Shown here in pieces: positions 34,061 to 41,242 of a stretch of DNA of 64,000 nucleotides. A program made the translations under genes and the position numbers. The DNA comes from Nisaea nitritireducens. GTDB taxonomy: Bacteria > Pseudomonadota > Alphaproteobacteria > Thalassobaculales > Thalassobaculaceae. The stretch spans positions 62,001 to 126,000 of the forward strand of contig NZ_JACZFS010000031.1 of NCBI RefSeq assembly GCF_014904795.1, written 5' to 3'. A model generated the notes under the pieces. The model was not told the origin of the DNA. It saw only the letters and a list, made by a program, of their open reading frames with translations, and ran no database searches. The first letter of the stretch is position 1. The number at the start of each line of letters is the position of its first letter.

Positions 34061-35293
34061 ATGCGCATTCTGTTCGGGTGGGAATTCGGGGCCGGTTTAG
34101 GCCACATCAACAGGATCAAACCGATCGCCCGTGCGCTTCGGGAACGGGGCGCGGAGATTTTTCTCGCCCTGCAGGAAACGGAACGCGCGGATGCCTTCTG
34201 GGACCCCGGAACCGGTAAGCTGCCAGACGGCTATCATCTGCTGCCAATCCCGCGCTGGAACATGCCGTCCGATCCAAAAGCACGGACGGTGCCGACCCAT
34301 TCCTTCGCCGACGTTTTGAATCTCATCGGCTATGGCAACGAAAGTGGCTTCGCAGCCCGGCTCGAAGCCTGGAACGGACTCTTCTCTGCCGTGCAGCCCG
34401 ATCTGGTGGTCGGCGATTTCAGTCCGACCATGAATATCGCGGCGCGCGGCCGGATCCCGTCCCTGACCATCGGGAACGGCTACACCATGCCGCCCGGTGG
34501 CCGGCCGATGCCGCCGATCCGGCCCTGGCAAGATGCGCTGGAGGACTTCTCAAAAGAGCATGAAGCGAATCTGCTCGCCATTATCAACAAGGTGCTTCGG
34601 TTACGCGGCGAAGAACAGCTCCCCTATCTGAGCGATGCCTTTCATGGCGACCGGTCCTTTCCGCTCACCCTGTCAATCGTCGACCCCTATGCCGCCCATC
34701 GCGAAGAAGCGACTGTCCCACCTTTCAACATGCCGACGGACATCACTCCGTTACCGAAGGACCAACGACCGGCGGACAGTGTGTTTTTCTACATGCCGCA
34801 CTCCCATCCGCTGCTGAAGCTGGCGGTCGATGCCCTGAAGCAAAGCGATCTGCTGGTACTGGCCTATATCAGCGGCATCAGCTCCGATGCCGCGCACAAG
34901 AACTCCACCGACCGGTTCCGAATCAGCCCGACGCCCCTGCCTTTCAACGAGGTCATGCCGAAGGCGCGGCTTCTGGTACATCACGGGGGGCTTTCAACGG
35001 CAGTTGCCGGAACCATGGCCGGCACCCCGCAAGCGATCCTGCCCTGGAACCTGGAGCATCTGGTGACCGCTAAGCGGATCGAAACCCTCGGCGCGACGCG
35101 TGTACTGAACAATCCTGCAAAAGAACTCCCCGGCAAGGCCCTGACACAATTCTTCGTCCGCGCCGCCCGGGACGATGCCCTCCTGGAAAAAGCCATCATG
35201 GCTGCCGGGTCCGTGGAGCTCGGCAATCCGGATGAGGGTCTTCAGGCCATCGTTTCGGCCTGCTTCGAATTGATCGGAAAAAATCCAGGCTAA
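34061..35293 (+). CDS. GT1/GT28-like UDP-glycosyltransferase
   Basis: The 410-aa protein opens with MRILFGWEFGAGLGHINRIKPIARAL, the N-terminal acceptor domain pattern of the GT-B fold (GxGH). The donor domain has VFFYMPHSHPL, MPKARLLVHHGGLSTAVAGTMAGTPQAILPW with the HHGG sugar-nucleotide motif, and EHLVTAKRI. It resembles macrolide- and glycolipid-type UGTs; donor and acceptor are unknown. The ATG at 34061 is preferred to a TTG at 34058. Confidence 0.82.
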   Translation: MRILFGWEFGAGLGHINRIKPIARALRERGAEIFLALQETERADAFWDPGTGKLPDGYHLLPIPRWNMPSDPKARTVPTHSFADVLNLIGYGNESGFAARLEAWNGLFSAVQPDLVVGDFSPTMNIAARGRIPSLTIGNGYTMPPGGRPMPPIRPWQDALEDFSKEHEANLLAIINKVLRLRGEEQLPYLSDAFHGDRSFPLTLSIVDPYAAHREEATVPPFNMPTDITPLPKDQRPADSVFFYMPHSHPLLKLAVDALKQSDLLVLAYISGISSDAAHKNSTDRFRISPTPLPFNEVMPKARLLVHHGGLSTAVAGTMAGTPQAILPWNLEHLVTAKRIETLGATRVLNNPAKELPGKALTQFFVRAARDDALLEKAIMAAGSVELGNPDEGLQAIVSACFELIGKNPG

Positions 35294-35317
35294 TCGCCCG
35301 TGAGGTGAATTCTTTTA

Positions 35318-35340
35318 ATTGCAACTCATTCTCATAATCA
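35318..35340. promoter_or_regulatory. Fur-like iron box upstream of the 158-aa gene
   Basis: The 23-bp site starts ATTGCAACTCATTCTCAT and closely resembles the TTGCAAATGATTCTCATT-type Fur sites seen upstream of iron genes. It ends 37 bp before the GTG start of the unknown gene beside bfr. Binding has not been shown. Confidence 0.55.
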
Positions 35341-35377
35341 CTAACCTGTCCTGACCATTCGATGGGAGGGATAGATC

Positions 35378-35854
35378 GTGCAGCACCTGCTGACAGGACA
35401 AACCGGATTTCAGGCTCGGACAGGGAGTGGCCCACTCCCTTCGACACTGGTCACACCTGCGCTGGACGAGTTCGAAGCCCTGATCCTCTGGGGCATGCGG
35501 CAATGGATGCGCGCCCACAAGGAGCGTCGCTGCGCAACCGGCTCGGTTCTGGAAGCGTTCGAGTTTTCGGGGCTGGTTTCCGCTCTCGTACCGCTGAACC
35601 GGATGATGACCATGCTGGTCCTCGGCAGCCGGCGCCGCCTTGCTATCGCCACCACACCGGCCGCCCCACTGAGCATTGATGAGCAGGTACTGCTGCGGAT
35701 GCTCAATGCTGCACGTCAGCGGCAGACCGACCTGGTGGAGTCCCGTTTGGGCATGTGGATGGAGCAGGTCAGCATTCAGGCAACCGCGCAGGCCGCACTG
35801 CTTCTGGCGCAGACCGTGTTTGCATCCGGCGCGACAGCGGTATCAGATGCATAA
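35378..35854 (+). CDS. unknown 158-aa protein, probably iron regulated (GTG start)
   Basis: I do not recognise the family. GGAGGG lies 7 nt before the GTG at 35378. The protein is largely alpha-helical with Trp- and Met-rich stretches (EALILWGMRQWMRAHKERR, LNRMMTMLVLG) and ends in an alanine-rich helix (TAQAALLLAQTVFASG). There is a single Cys (RRCATG), no signal peptide, and no haem or Fe-S motif. A Fur-like site upstream and the convergent bfr-bfd genes suggest expression in iron starvation, perhaps in iron handling; this is inference. Confidence 0.7.
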   Translation: MQHLLTGQTGFQARTGSGPLPSTLVTPALDEFEALILWGMRQWMRAHKERRCATGSVLEAFEFSGLVSALVPLNRMMTMLVLGSRRRLAIATTPAAPLSIDEQVLLRMLNAARQRQTDLVESRLGMWMEQVSIQATAQAALLLAQTVFASGATAVSDA

Positions 35855-35881
35855 GCCCGCTCAGAAATGCCGGAGCCTAAA

Positions 35882-35916
35882 CGCAAAGGACACCCTGCCT
35901 ACCGGCAGGATGTCCT
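35882..35916 (-). terminator. hairpin terminator of bfr
   Basis: A 13-bp stem with one mismatch (35887-35899 with 35904-35916, loop TACC) lies between the convergent unknown gene and bfr. On the minus strand it is followed by TTTGCGTTT, so it can end bfr transcripts and may also slow the opposite one. Confidence 0.62.
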
Positions 35917-35948
35917 AATCCGCAGCAAATCCATTCAGGAGATTTGCG

Positions 35949-36431
35949 TCAGTCCGTTTCGTTCGCTTCAGACTGCAGCAGCAGATAGTTCTGCATGCCC
36001 ATCTTCTCGATCATGCCGAGCTGGGTCTCAATGTAATCGACGTGACCTTCTTCATCTTCGAGGATCTCGGCAAAGAGATCGCGGGTCACATAGTCGCCGA
36101 CCGACTCGCAATGCTTGATGCCGGCCTTGTAGTTGGCGATCCCGTCCAGCTCGAGCTTCATGTCGCCTTCGAAGATCTCCTTGACGTCCTCGCCGATCAG
36201 CAGCTTGTCGAGATACTGCAGATTAGGCACGCCTTCGAGGAACAGAATGCGGGCCATGAGCGTTTCCGCATGCTTCATCTCGTCGATGGACTCATCGTAC
36301 TCGTGCTTGCCGAGTTTCGAAAAACCCCAGTCCTGCAACATCTTGGCGTGCAGAAAATACTGGCTGATGGCGGTCAACTCGCCCTTCAGACCATTGTTTA
36401 GAAATTCGAGAACCTTGCTGTCGCCCTTCAT
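35949..36431 (-). CDS. bfr: bacterioferritin
   Basis: Bfr stores iron as a 24-subunit shell with haem at subunit pairs. The 160-aa protein keeps every ferroxidase ligand at E. coli numbering: E18, E51, H54, E94, E127 and H130, plus the haem ligand Met52 ([11 protein letters not shown]). It is therefore a haem-binding, catalytically complete subunit. It lies 129 bp downstream of bfd on the same strand, with an Irr-type palindrome in between. Confidence 0.96.
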   Translation of the reverse strand: MKGDSKVLEFLNNGLKGELTAISQYFLHAKMLQDWGFSKLGKHEYDESIDEMKHAETLMARILFLEGVPNLQYLDKLLIGEDVKEIFEGDMKLELDGIANYKAGIKHCESVGDYVTRDLFAEILEDEEGHVDYIETQLGMIEKMGMQNYLLLQSEANETD

Positions 36432-36476
36432 AGGCCTTGCTCCAGATTGAATGTCCCGGAGCGGAAGATAGCACTG

Positions 36477-36493
36477 TTTAGAATAATTCCAAG
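36477..36493. promoter_or_regulatory. Irr-type iron-control element (ICE) upstream of bfr
   Basis: TTTAGAATAATTCCAAG at 36477-36493 matches the ICE palindrome TTTAGAA-N3-TTCTAAA with two differences. Its edge is 46 bp upstream of the bfr ATG. In alphaproteobacteria Irr represses bfr when haem and iron are low. The same motif is perfect at 59456. Confidence 0.65.
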
Positions 36494-36560
36494 TACGTTC
36501 GCCAAATCAATATTGCGAACTATACTCAATATAACAAAGAGTTAGCGTTTAATTCCGGTT

Positions 36561-36755
36561 CTACGCAGCATCCGTAGAAGACATTTCAATCTCGCCGGTC
36601 CGCGCCGAGAGCTGTTCACGAATGGTATTCATGCAGGTTCCACACTGCGGACGGCAGCCCACATTCTGATAAACCTGACCGACTGTGCGCGCACCGGCCT
36701 CAATGGCCTTGTCGACACAGCGATTCGTAAATCCATTGCACAGACACACATACAT
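36561..36755 (-). CDS. bfd: bacterioferritin-associated ferredoxin
   Basis: Bfd passes electrons to bacterioferritin to release stored iron. The 64-aa protein has the [2Fe-2S] ligands C4, C6, C38 and C41 (YVCLCNGFT and CRPQCGTCM), identical in position to known Bfd. Two more cysteines (13 and 34) are present. It is transcribed toward bfr but has its own promoter and Fur-like site. Confidence 0.94.
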   Translation of the reverse strand: MYVCLCNGFTNRCVDKAIEAGARTVGQVYQNVGCRPQCGTCMNTIREQLSARTGEIEMSSTDAA

Positions 36756-36765
36756 GGCGCGCTAC

Positions 36766-36788
36766 CCGCAATTAAGAGTCATTCGCAT
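36766..36788. promoter_or_regulatory. Fur-like site at the bfd promoter
   Basis: Read on the minus strand the site starts ATGCGAATGACTCTTAATTG and resembles the site upstream of the 158-aa gene and other Fur boxes. It overlaps the downstream edge of the predicted -10 element and the start of transcription, a place suited to repression. Confidence 0.48.
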
Positions 36789-36815
36789 ATGATGCTTCTT
36801 GCGACTGATTGTCAA
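36787..36815 (-). promoter_or_regulatory. sigma70-type promoter of bfd
   Basis: On the minus strand TTGACA (36815-36810) and TCATAT (36792-36787) are separated by 17 bp. Transcription should start near 36780, about 25 nt before the bfd ATG. Confidence 0.65.
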
Positions 36816-37111
36816 TACGAAATAAAGGACCAAAATTGGTCTGTATTAGAATTTGATGAGAAACGCGCGGAAACCTTATGATTTCAGTCGGGATCAAATA
36901 GGTCGGGCGGCCCCGAAGGACCGCCCTAGCTCGAGCCGAGAGGGAGGGAGCGAAGTCGAAAGGCTCGAGTGTTCTGTTGCCTTCATCGTTCCGTAAAACA
37001 ATTCTGGCTTGGTACTTTTTTTACCCGTTAAACCTGAACATTTCGTAAACAGGACAAACAAAATCACCTGCGGTATTAGCCTGTATCGGTTAGTCGGGAT
37101 GCGTGGCGAAA
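36816..37111. other. structured gap upstream of cobQ
   Basis: No gene is convincing here. Two hairpins stand out: GGGCGG/CCGCCC at 36905-36926, and CTCGAGCC/GGCTCGAG at 36930-36937 and 36962-36969 around a purine-rich loop. Neither is followed by a U-run, so they may belong to a small RNA or a cobQ leader. I see no cobalamin riboswitch motif. Confidence 0.4.
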
Positions 37112-38581
37112 ATGACGGCAAAAGCGCTGATGTTTCAGGGGACCGGATCGGATGTCGGGAAATCCGTTCTGGTCGCTGGTCTGTGCCGGCTGGCGGCCCG
37201 GAAAGGCCTCAGAGTCCGGCCGTTCAAGCCGCAAAACATGTCCAACAATGCTGCGGTCACGGTCGATGGCGGCGAAATCGGCCGGGCGCAAGCGCTTCAG
37301 GCGCGCGCCTGCGGTCTCGAGCCGCATACGGACATGAACCCGGTATTGCTGAAACCCGAAACCGATCTCGGCTCCCAGGTGGTCGTGCATGGCAAGGCGC
37401 GCGGCCATGCGAAGGCCCGCGACTATCAGGCCATGAAACCGGAACTGCTGGGAGCGGTCCGTGAAAGCTTCACCCGTCTGAAGGAAGACGCCGACCTGAT
37501 CCTCGTCGAAGGCGCCGGTAGCCCGGCTGAAGTCAACCTGCGGGCTGGAGACATCGCCAATATGGGCTTTGCCGAAGCCACGGGCTGCCCGGTGGTGCTG
37601 ATCGGCGATATCGACCGCGGCGGCGTCATCGCCTCCCTGGTCGGCACCCATGCGGTGATCCCGGAGGCAGACCGGACGCGCATTGCCGCGTACATGATCA
37701 ACAAGTTTCGCGGCGACGTCTCGCTGTTTGACGAAGGGTTACGCATCGTCACCGAGCGGACCGGATGGCCTTCGCTCGGGGTCGTGCCGTATTTTCCCGA
37801 GGCCCGGAAACTCCCGGCCGAAGATGCCGTCGCTCTTGAAAGCGCGGTCCACGAAGCAGCGGGACCGATCAGGATCGCGGTTCCGCGGCTTTCCCGTATC
37901 GCCAATTTCGACGATCTCGACCCGTTACGGCTGGAGCCTGACGTTACGGTCGATATCGTGGAGCCCGGGCGCGCCCTGCCCGGCGATGCCGCACTGATCC
38001 TGATTCCTGGCTCGAAATCGACCATCGGCGACCTTGCCGACCTGCGGGCGCAGGGATGGGACGTGGATATTGCGGCCCATGTCCGGCGCGGCGGCCGCGT
38101 GCTCGGGATCTGCGGCGGCTACCAGATGCTCGGCCGCAAGGTGCATGACCCCGATGGGCTGGAAGGCCCCGTCGGATCGGCGGACGGGCTCGGGCTGCTG
38201 GATGTCGAAACCGTACTGTCGCCCGAAAAGGCCCTGACCCGCATCACCGGCACCGCCGCCACGGGCAAGCCGGTTTCCGGTTACGAGATCCATATCGGCC
38301 GGACCGACGGCCCCGACAGAGATCGCCCTTTCGCGACCATCGATGACGGCAGCGGCCCGCACCGGGACGGTGCCTGCTCCCGCTCGAGGCAGATCGCGGG
38401 AAGCTATTTGCACGGCATGTTCTCCGGCGACGAATTTCGCCGGGCCTTTCTCGCCGAACTCGGTGCCACGCACTTTTCAGACACCAGTTTCGAAATGGAA
38501 ATCGACGGTGTACTGGACCGGCTGGCCGATCATCTGGACGCCCACCTGGATATTGAAACCCTGTTCGGTCTTGCCCGCTGA
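37112..38581 (+). CDS. cobQ: cobyric acid synthase
   Basis: CobQ amidates four side chains of the corrin ring in cobalamin synthesis, using glutamine and ATP. The 489-aa protein has the dethiobiotin-synthase-like ATPase domain (MFQGTGSDVGKSVLVAGLCR, PFKPQNMSNNA, VLIGDIDRGGVIASL) and a class-I glutamine amidotransferase domain with the nucleophile in LGICGGYQMLG and a C-terminal His in SYLHGMF. It stands alone without other cob genes. The start is at the ATG 37112 or the GTG 37103; the former is preferred on homology. Confidence 0.94.
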   Translation: MTAKALMFQGTGSDVGKSVLVAGLCRLAARKGLRVRPFKPQNMSNNAAVTVDGGEIGRAQALQARACGLEPHTDMNPVLLKPETDLGSQVVVHGKARGHAKARDYQAMKPELLGAVRESFTRLKEDADLILVEGAGSPAEVNLRAGDIANMGFAEATGCPVVLIGDIDRGGVIASLVGTHAVIPEADRTRIAAYMINKFRGDVSLFDEGLRIVTERTGWPSLGVVPYFPEARKLPAEDAVALESAVHEAAGPIRIAVPRLSRIANFDDLDPLRLEPDVTVDIVEPGRALPGDAALILIPGSKSTIGDLADLRAQGWDVDIAAHVRRGGRVLGICGGYQMLGRKVHDPDGLEGPVGSADGLGLLDVETVLSPEKALTRITGTAATGKPVSGYEIHIGRTDGPDRDRPFATIDDGSGPHRDGACSRSRQIAGSYLHGMFSGDEFRRAFLAELGATHFSDTSFEMEIDGVLDRLADHLDAHLDIETLFGLAR

Positions 38582-38630
38582 GCGCGGTCGTCTATGGTGC
38601 GGCCGGAAACGCTCATTCTCGGAGGCATAC

Positions 38631-39161
38631 ATGGCCAATCGCCTTTGCGCCCTGCTGGTGCTGCTGACGGCAGTTCTGCTGACCGGCCCGGCCCGCGCTG
38701 CGGATCTTGAAAACACGCTTTATCTCGACCTTCAATATGGACGCGTCGAAATCGAGCTGCGCCCCGACATCGCGCCGAACCACGTGGCGCGGGTCAAGGA
38801 GTTGGCGCGGCAGAAATTTTACGACGGCATCATCTTTCACCGGGTGATCGACGGCTTCATGGCGCAGACGGGCGATCCGACCGGCACCGGCATGGGCGGT
38901 TCCGGCCAGAAGCTGAAGGCTGAATTCAGCAATGCGCCTTTCGTGCGCGGCACCGTTGGCGCGGCACGGTCGAGCAATCCGAACAGCGCGGACAGCCAGT
39001 GGTTCATCTGCTTTACTGACTGCCAGTTCCTAAACGGAAAATACACCGTTTGGGGCGTAGTCTCCAAAGGCATGGAATTCGTGGACATGATCAAGCGTGG
39101 CGAGCCGCCGCGCACGCCGGATCATATCGTGAAATTGCAGGTGGCTGCGGACGCTCAGTAA
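38631..39161 (+). CDS. cyclophilin-type peptidyl-prolyl isomerase, exported
   Basis: The 176-aa protein has a signal peptide (MANRLCALLVLLTAVLLTG, cleavage after ARA) and one cyclophilin domain: FHRVIDGFMAQTGDPTGTGMGG, VGAARSSNPNSADSQWFIC and YTVWGVV. It should assist folding in the periplasm. GGAGG lies 5 nt before the ATG. The next gene is a close cytoplasmic paralogue, so the pair looks like a tandem duplication that gained or lost a signal peptide. Confidence 0.92.
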   Translation: MANRLCALLVLLTAVLLTGPARAADLENTLYLDLQYGRVEIELRPDIAPNHVARVKELARQKFYDGIIFHRVIDGFMAQTGDPTGTGMGGSGQKLKAEFSNAPFVRGTVGAARSSNPNSADSQWFICFTDCQFLNGKYTVWGVVSKGMEFVDMIKRGEPPRTPDHIVKLQVAADAQ

Positions 39162-39207
39162 GTCCACAGCTCACCTCTTCCCAGAAACTCAGAAAAGGAT
39201 CGAAACC

Positions 39208-39672
39208 TTGAGCGATCAGGAAAACACCCTCTTCATCGATCTCGACAATGGCCGCGTGGTCATCGAGCTCAAGCCCGACCTCGCCCCGAAGCATGTGGCG
39301 CGGGTCAAGGAACTGGCCCGGGAAGGCTTTTATGACGGCATCGTCTTCCACCGGGTGATCGATGGCTTCATGGCGCAGACCGGCGACCCGACCGGTTCCG
39401 GCATGGGCGGATCCGGCCAGAAGCTGGACGCCGAATTCTCCGATGCACCGTTCCAGCGCGGTACGGTCGGTGCGGCACGCTCGCAGAGCCCGAACAGCGC
39501 CGACAGCCAGTTCTTCATCTGCTTCAAGGACGCCCGCTTCCTCGATGGTCAATACACCGTCTGGGGCGAAGTCACCGAAGGCATGGAATTCGTCGACATG
39601 ATCAAGAAGGGCGAACCGCCGGTCGACCCTGACAAAATGGTCAAGGTCCAGGTCGCGGCAGACGCCGAATAA
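39208..39672 (+). CDS. cyclophilin-type peptidyl-prolyl isomerase, cytoplasmic (TTG start)
   Basis: The 154-aa protein is one cyclophilin domain with FHRVIDGFMAQTGDPTGSGMGG, SADSQFFICFKD and YTVWGEV. There is no signal peptide. It begins with TTG at 39208, with AAGGA about 8 nt upstream; no ATG fits. It is very similar to the gene before it and lies 46 bp downstream, probably in the same transcript. A perfect hairpin follows. Confidence 0.92.
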   Translation: MSDQENTLFIDLDNGRVVIELKPDLAPKHVARVKELAREGFYDGIVFHRVIDGFMAQTGDPTGSGMGGSGQKLDAEFSDAPFQRGTVGAARSQSPNSADSQFFICFKDARFLDGQYTVWGEVTEGMEFVDMIKKGEPPVDPDKMVKVQVAADAE

Positions 39673-39691
39673 CCTGAACAAACATCTATCC

Positions 39692-39725
39692 AACCCAGGA
39701 CCGGCTTTACGTCAGGTCCTGGGTT
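39692..39725. terminator. hairpin between convergent cyclophilin and DUF1491 genes
   Basis: A perfect 11-bp stem (AACCCAGGACC and complement) with a 12-nt loop lies 20 nt past the cyclophilin stop and 5 nt past the DUF1491 stop. It lacks U-runs on both sides, so it is at best a weak two-way terminator. Confidence 0.5.
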
Positions 39726-39729
39726 CGCC

Positions 39730-40071
39730 TCAGAAGAACAGCGCGTCTTCGAGCGGATTGCGGCCCTCGCGGTCCTCGATTTCCAGAACCCAAATATCGG
39801 GATCGATGCGGCGTTCTTTCTCCAGCACCGCATCCGCTTCGGCTTCCGGCACCGGCTCCTCGCCCGTCCGCGAACGCCATTTCAGGCTGCCGTCCAGCTC
39901 CCGGGCCAGCGCCAGGATGGTGAAACCCGGCCCAAGCCGGTTGATCTTCAGATACACCGTACCCGCATCGTCATCGCCGGAACGCGCCACGGTCGCCGTC
40001 AGGCCGAGCGCCATGCACTGGCGCAACCCGGCCTGAACCAACATTTTTGACTTGAGACGCGGTCCAATCAT
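39730..40071 (-). CDS. DUF1491 protein
   Basis: The 113-aa protein fits DUF1491, a family found mainly in alphaproteobacteria: RLKSKMLVQAGLRQCMALGLTATVARSGDDDAGTVYLKIN near the start, and RIDPDIWVLEIEDREGRNPL near the end. The function is unknown. It contains one Cys and no membrane segment. It appears to be a single-gene unit, with its promoter in the 159-bp gap shared with the transporter operon. Confidence 0.82.
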   Translation of the reverse strand: MIGPRLKSKMLVQAGLRQCMALGLTATVARSGDDDAGTVYLKINRLGPGFTILALARELDGSLKWRSRTGEEPVPEAEADAVLEKERRIDPDIWVLEIEDREGRNPLEDALFF

Positions 40072-40230
40072 CAGCTAATCCCCGGCGGCCGTTGAAATCT
40101 GCGGGCTTTCCGCAATTTTACTGATCGGTAAAAGCAGCAGGACTCCGGCGGGTTTCTTTTTTAGACTACCGCACGGATTGAAATCCGCGAACAGGCCCTG
40201 AGCGGCCTTAATAAACAGGGGTGGCACATA
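40072..40230. promoter_or_regulatory. divergent gap before the nucleoside operon
   Basis: The gap includes a T-rich stretch (TTTCTTTTTTAG at about 40153) and a 14-bp palindrome CGGATTGAAATCCG at 40174-40187, 43 bp before the transporter start. The palindrome may be an operator for a nucleoside-responsive regulator. This is inference from position only. Confidence 0.4.
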
Positions 40231-41223
40231 ATGAAACAGTGGGTATTCGCGGCAATCGCCGCAATCGGTATCGGCGCCGCTGCCGATGCCGCCGAGTTCA
40301 AGCCGGCCGTCGTGTTCGACATGGGCGGCAAATTCGACAAGAGCTTCAATGAAGGTGTCTACGAGGGTGCCGAGCGCTTCGCCAAGGAATCCGGTATCAA
40401 ATATCTCGAATTCGAGGTGACCAACGAGACCCAGCGCGAGCAGGCGATCCGCCGCATGGCGCGCAAGGGCGCCAACCCGATCCTCGGTGTCGGCTTCGCC
40501 CAGGGTCCGGCCATCGAGAAGATCGCCAAGGAATATCCGGACACCAGCTTCGCCATCATCGACAGCGTCGTCGATGTGCCGAACGTTCAGTCAATCGTGT
40601 TCAACGAGCATGAAGGCTCGTTCCTGGTCGGCGTGCTGGCGGCGAAAGCCTCCGAGACCGGCAAGCTCGGCTTTGTCGGCGGCATGGACATTCCGCTGAT
40701 CCGCCGCTTTGCCTGCGGTTATGTCGGTGGCGCCCAGTGGGCGAACAAGGATGTCGAGGTTCTGCAGAACATGACCGGCAGCACGCCGGCCGCCTGGAAC
40801 GATCCGACCAAAGGCGCAGAGCTTGCCCGCAGCCAGTTCGACCGCGGCGCGGACGTTGTCTTCGCGGCAGCCGGCTCCACCGGCCTTGGCGTGCTGCAGG
40901 CTGCAGAAGATGCGGGCAAGAAAGCCATCGGCGTCGACAGCAACCAGAACTACCTGCATCCGGGCACCATGCTGACCTCCATGCTGAAGCGCGTGGACAT
41001 CGCCGCCTACAATGTCTTCAAGAGCGCCAAGGCGGGCGAACTGAAGCCGGGCATCAATGTCCTCGGTCTCGGCGAGAACGGTGTCGGCTGGGCGCTGGAC
41101 GAGCATAACAAGGACATGATCACCGACGAGATGAAAGCTGCGGTCGCAAAGGCCGAAGCGGGCATCAAGTCCGGCGAGATCAAGGTGCATGACTACATGG
41201 CCGACAATACCTGCCCGTACTAA
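40231..41223 (+). CDS. BMP-family nucleoside-type ABC transporter binding protein
   Basis: The 330-aa protein has a signal peptide (MKQWVFAAIAAIGIGAAADA) and the BMP/PnrA fold: FKPAVVFDMGGKFDKSFNEGVYEGA, NPILGVGFAQG, GKLGFVGGMDIPLIRRFACGYVGGA and GVDSNQNYLHPG. PnrA-type proteins bind purine nucleosides. It is the first gene of an operon that continues with the ATPase, two permeases, and nucleoside-cleaving enzymes, which strongly supports nucleoside uptake. It has no lipobox, so it is a free periplasmic protein. Confidence 0.92.
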   Translation: MKQWVFAAIAAIGIGAAADAAEFKPAVVFDMGGKFDKSFNEGVYEGAERFAKESGIKYLEFEVTNETQREQAIRRMARKGANPILGVGFAQGPAIEKIAKEYPDTSFAIIDSVVDVPNVQSIVFNEHEGSFLVGVLAAKASETGKLGFVGGMDIPLIRRFACGYVGGAQWANKDVEVLQNMTGSTPAAWNDPTKGAELARSQFDRGADVVFAAAGSTGLGVLQAAEDAGKKAIGVDSNQNYLHPGTMLTSMLKRVDIAAYNVFKSAKAGELKPGINVLGLGENGVGWALDEHNKDMITDEMKAAVAKAEAGIKSGEIKVHDYMADNTCPY

Positions 41224-41242
41224 AGGCCGCGCATCAGAAAAC

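Noticed and set aside
36816-37111. A cobalamin riboswitch before cobQ.
   Set aside because: I looked for the B12-box-like core and the long multi-stem layout and did not find them; only two simple hairpins are present.
36894-37121. A 75-codon minus-strand frame between bfd and cobQ.
   Set aside because: It has no ribosome site, unusual composition and no homology, and it crosses the hairpins and the cobQ start.
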